From NCBI GenBank assembly GCA_031277445.1, contig JAITMH010000065.1, forward strand, positions 1 to 7,628: DNA of 7,628 nt, in the 5' to 3' direction. The stretch comes from Burkholderiales bacterium. Lineage in GTDB: Bacteria > Pseudomonadota > Gammaproteobacteria > Burkholderiales > Casimicrobiaceae. Every line of letters starts with the position of its first letter. Positions within the stretch are counted from its first letter, which is position 1. The notes beneath the pieces are model-generated. The model was not told the DNA's origin. It saw nothing but the letters and a program-made list of their open reading frames with translations, and searched no databases. Shown here piece after piece: positions 6,784-7,628 of the stretch. A program made the position numbers and the translations under genes.

Positions 6784-6811
6784 TTGACATACATATAATA
6801 ATGTGTATAAT
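6784..6811 (+). promoter_or_regulatory. Consensus sigma70 promoter of brnTA
   Basis: TTGACA at 6784-6789 and TATAAT at 6806-6811 are both exact consensus hexamers, separated by 16 bp. The expected start point, six to eight bases past the -10 box, is about 6817-6819, immediately before the ATG at 6820. The transcript would therefore be leaderless or nearly so. A second TATAAT (6794-6799) lies inside the spacer without a matching -35 box. Immediately upstream is a G-rich run (6774-6783). Confidence 0.85.
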
Positions 6812-6832
6812 AACGCCTTATGAAATACACAT
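6789..6832. promoter_or_regulatory. Candidate BrnA operator: three related half-sites
   Basis: Bases 6789-6808 form an imperfect 20-bp palindrome (8 of 10 pairs complementary) with half-sites ATACATAT and ATGTGTAT. It fills the space between the -35 and -10 hexamers and overlaps both. A third site, ATACACAT at 6825-6832, is the perfect inverse of the second and covers codons 2-5 of brnT. The half-sites start 12 and then 24 bp apart. BrnA-type ribbon-helix-helix antitoxins are known to repress their own operon, so this is the expected place and form of the operator. The binding itself is inferred. Confidence 0.55.
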
Positions 6833-7098
6833 GGGACGAAAACAAGCGCCAGTCCAACCTTGTCAAGCATGGGCTGGATTTTGCGGATGCGAAAGAGGTG
6901 TTTTCCGGCCCGGTCGTGTTGTTTGAAGACGCGAGAAACGACTATGGCGAGCAGCGAATGATCGCTATTGGTTTGCTTGGCTTTGCCGTGGTTCTCGTTG
7001 TGCATGTGGAATCCGATGACGAAATACGGATCATTTCCATGAGAAAGGCAGACAGTGATGAAACAGACCTTTACTACAAAAATGTCGGCAATTTCTGA
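6820..7098 (+). CDS. brnT: BrnT family toxin (type II TA ribonuclease, DUF497)
   Basis: The 92-residue protein matches the BrnT/DUF497 family throughout: an N-terminal Y-x-W-D-E-N-K-R-x-S-N-L-x-K-H-G-L-D-F block (3-21), D-Y-G-E-Q-R at 41-46, and a C-terminal I-R-I-I-S-M-R-K-A segment (68-76). BrnT proteins are RelE-fold ribonucleases that block translation when free and are neutralised by BrnA. Length is typical and all family blocks are present, so it is probably intact. No Shine-Dalgarno precedes the ATG. Given the promoter position, the message is probably leaderless. The gene overlaps brnA by 41 bases, the usual toxin-first brnTA order. Confidence 0.93.
   Translation: MKYTWDENKRQSNLVKHGLDFADAKEVFSGPVVLFEDARNDYGEQRMIAIGLLGFAVVLVVHVESDDEIRIISMRKADSDETDLYYKNVGNF
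7041..7048 (+). promoter_or_regulatory. Ribosome-binding site deciding the brnA start
   Basis: GAGAAAGG inside the end of brnT lies 9 bases before the ATG at 7058. It favours that codon over the GTG at 7055 and the ATG at 7082, which has no such site. It is the only good Shine-Dalgarno-like sequence found before any gene in the window. Confidence 0.6.
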
Positions 7099-7387
7099 CA
7101 CCGATGATGCCCCCAAATTAACGCAAGCTGATTTTGACCGCGCACGTTTTCGCGTCGGTAAAGAAACGGTGAGCAAAGCGGAATGGCAGGGCGCTGTCCG
7201 CGCCCGTGTCGGCAAGTCGCGGATCAATATCATGCTTGACGTTCCCATCATCGAGCATTTCAAGTCTCTGGCGGGCGAAAGAGGTTACCAGACACTCATC
7301 AACGATACTTTGCGCAGAGTGGTTGAGTCAGGAAAAATCGAAGCCGACTTAAGAAAAATCATACGGGAAGAACTGCGAACAGGGTAG
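7058..7387 (+). CDS. brnA: BrnA family antitoxin (ribbon-helix-helix)
   Basis: From the ATG at 7058 the product is 109 residues. The N-terminal half is polar and contains the L-T-x-A-D-F-D-R-A-R-F block (about 21-31) typical of BrnA toxin-binding regions. The C-terminal half looks like a ribbon-helix-helix DNA-binding unit: strand R-I-N-I-M-L, helix P-I-I-E-H-F-K-S-L, and the BrnA signature G-Y-Q-T-L-I-N-D-T-L-R (about 80-90; G-[WY]-Q-T-x-I-N is usual). It should bind and inhibit BrnT and, with it, repress the promoter at 6784-6811. It is translationally coupled to brnT by the 41-base overlap. A C-terminal charged tail (E-A-D-L-R-K-I-I-R-E-E) is slightly longer than in the shortest family members. 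Confidence 0.9.
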   Translation: MKQTFTTKMSAISDTDDAPKLTQADFDRARFRVGKETVSKAEWQGAVRARVGKSRINIMLDVPIIEHFKSLAGERGYQTLINDTLRRVVESGKIEADLRKIIREELRTG

Positions 7388-7396
7388 AAACGACGT

Positions 7397-7414
7397 GAGT
7401 CGCTCGCGCTACTC
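7397..7414 (+). terminator. Small hairpin between convergent TA genes, weak terminator candidate
   Basis: GAGT and GC pair with GC and ACTC around a TCGC loop, with one C-T mismatch, ten bases after the brnA stop. There is no T-tract on either side, so intrinsic termination is doubtful. It is the only hairpin seen in the 72-bp gap between brnA and the convergent toxin gene. Confidence 0.25.
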
Positions 7415-7459
7415 CAAAACGCCGAGGTTCGCAAACCCGCCCCGACCTGCGTGAGCTGC

Positions 7460-7628
7460 TCAAAGGCCAAGCTCGCTGTGCGAACCAAGGCGCACAAGCT
7501 GCAACGTGTCATCGTCCGGCTTTCGATAGATCAGCACCAAGTCAGGTTTGATGTGGCAGTCACGGTGGTCTTTCCAGTCGCCGGTGAGTGCGTGGTCGCG
7601 GTGGCGAGGCTCCAACGGAAGATCAACT
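7460..7628 (-). CDS. YafQ/RelE-type mRNA interferase toxin, C-terminal part (runs off the window)
   Basis: The minus-strand frame from the window edge to a TGA at 7460-7462 encodes the last 55 residues of a RelE-superfamily toxin of YafQ type. Recognisable blocks are R-D-H-A-L-T-G-D-W-K, D-C-H-I-K-P-D-L-V-L-I-Y-R and L-V-R-L-G-S-H-S-E-L. By alignment with E. coli YafQ from memory, the His of RDH, the His and Asp of CHIKPD and the His of GSHS correspond to the active-site residues H50, H63, D67 and H87. The protein ends SHSELGL, so the Phe that usually follows this Leu (F91 in E. coli) is absent. Such toxins cleave ribosome-bound mRNA and are normally preceded by a DinJ/RelB antitoxin gene, which would lie beyond the right edge. 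The gene converges on brnTA with a 72-bp gap. Confidence 0.85.
   Translation of the reverse strand, partial: VDLPLEPRHRDHALTGDWKDHRDCHIKPDLVLIYRKPDDDTLQLVRLGSHSELGL

Noticed and set aside
7426..7486. 8-bp inverted repeat GGTTCGCA/TGCGAACC
   Set aside because: The arms are 45 bp apart and one lies in conserved toxin codons, so chance is a sufficient explanation.

Overview
The window looks like a chromosomal segment of a Gram-negative proteobacterium. The anchor gene is a full-length dnaE (replicative DNA polymerase III alpha) that follows the E. coli-type protein almost end to end. Its N-terminus resembles betaproteobacterial versions, but that placement is from memory and is tentative. A lipobox outer-membrane lipoprotein, a DMT-type exporter and an MFS transporter fit a Gram-negative host. 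Coding GC is high, and several short stretches are clearly AT-richer (the IS1-like tail at the left edge and the brnTA promoter).

Layout from left to right. Bases 1-188 hold the C-terminal end of an IS1-family transposase. Bases 189-507 carry no convincing gene. They are built of dispersed repeats: a short 'CGCGGAG' type repeat, a 159-bp palindromic MITE-like element, and an array of the heptamer CTGACCT. On the minus strand an EamA/DMT transporter (508-1380) lies 72 bp downstream of a small lipoprotein gene (1453-1761), and the two are probably co-transcribed. A roughly 100-120 bp divergent promoter interval separates the lipoprotein gene from dnaE (1862-5338, plus strand). Bases 5339-5559 are a second repeat-rich spacer, with a 9-mer repeat, an inverted relative of the left-hand repeat, a G-run-rich hairpin element and a second heptamer array that runs up to the start codon of an MFS transporter (5560-6759). 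After that comes a brnT-brnA type II toxin-antitoxin operon (6820-7387) behind a consensus sigma70 promoter that contains a palindromic operator candidate. Convergent to it is the C-terminal part of a YafQ/RelE-type toxin gene (7460-7628, minus strand), which runs off the right edge.

No clearly new multi-gene system is visible. The two transporters, the lipoprotein and dnaE are ordinary chromosomal genes with no evident shared pathway. The interesting material is between the genes: heptamer arrays that invade gene boundaries at two places, an inverted repeat pair bracketing the dnaE block, a G-quadruplex-prone repeat, and a brnTA promoter with three related half-sites and almost no 5' leader.
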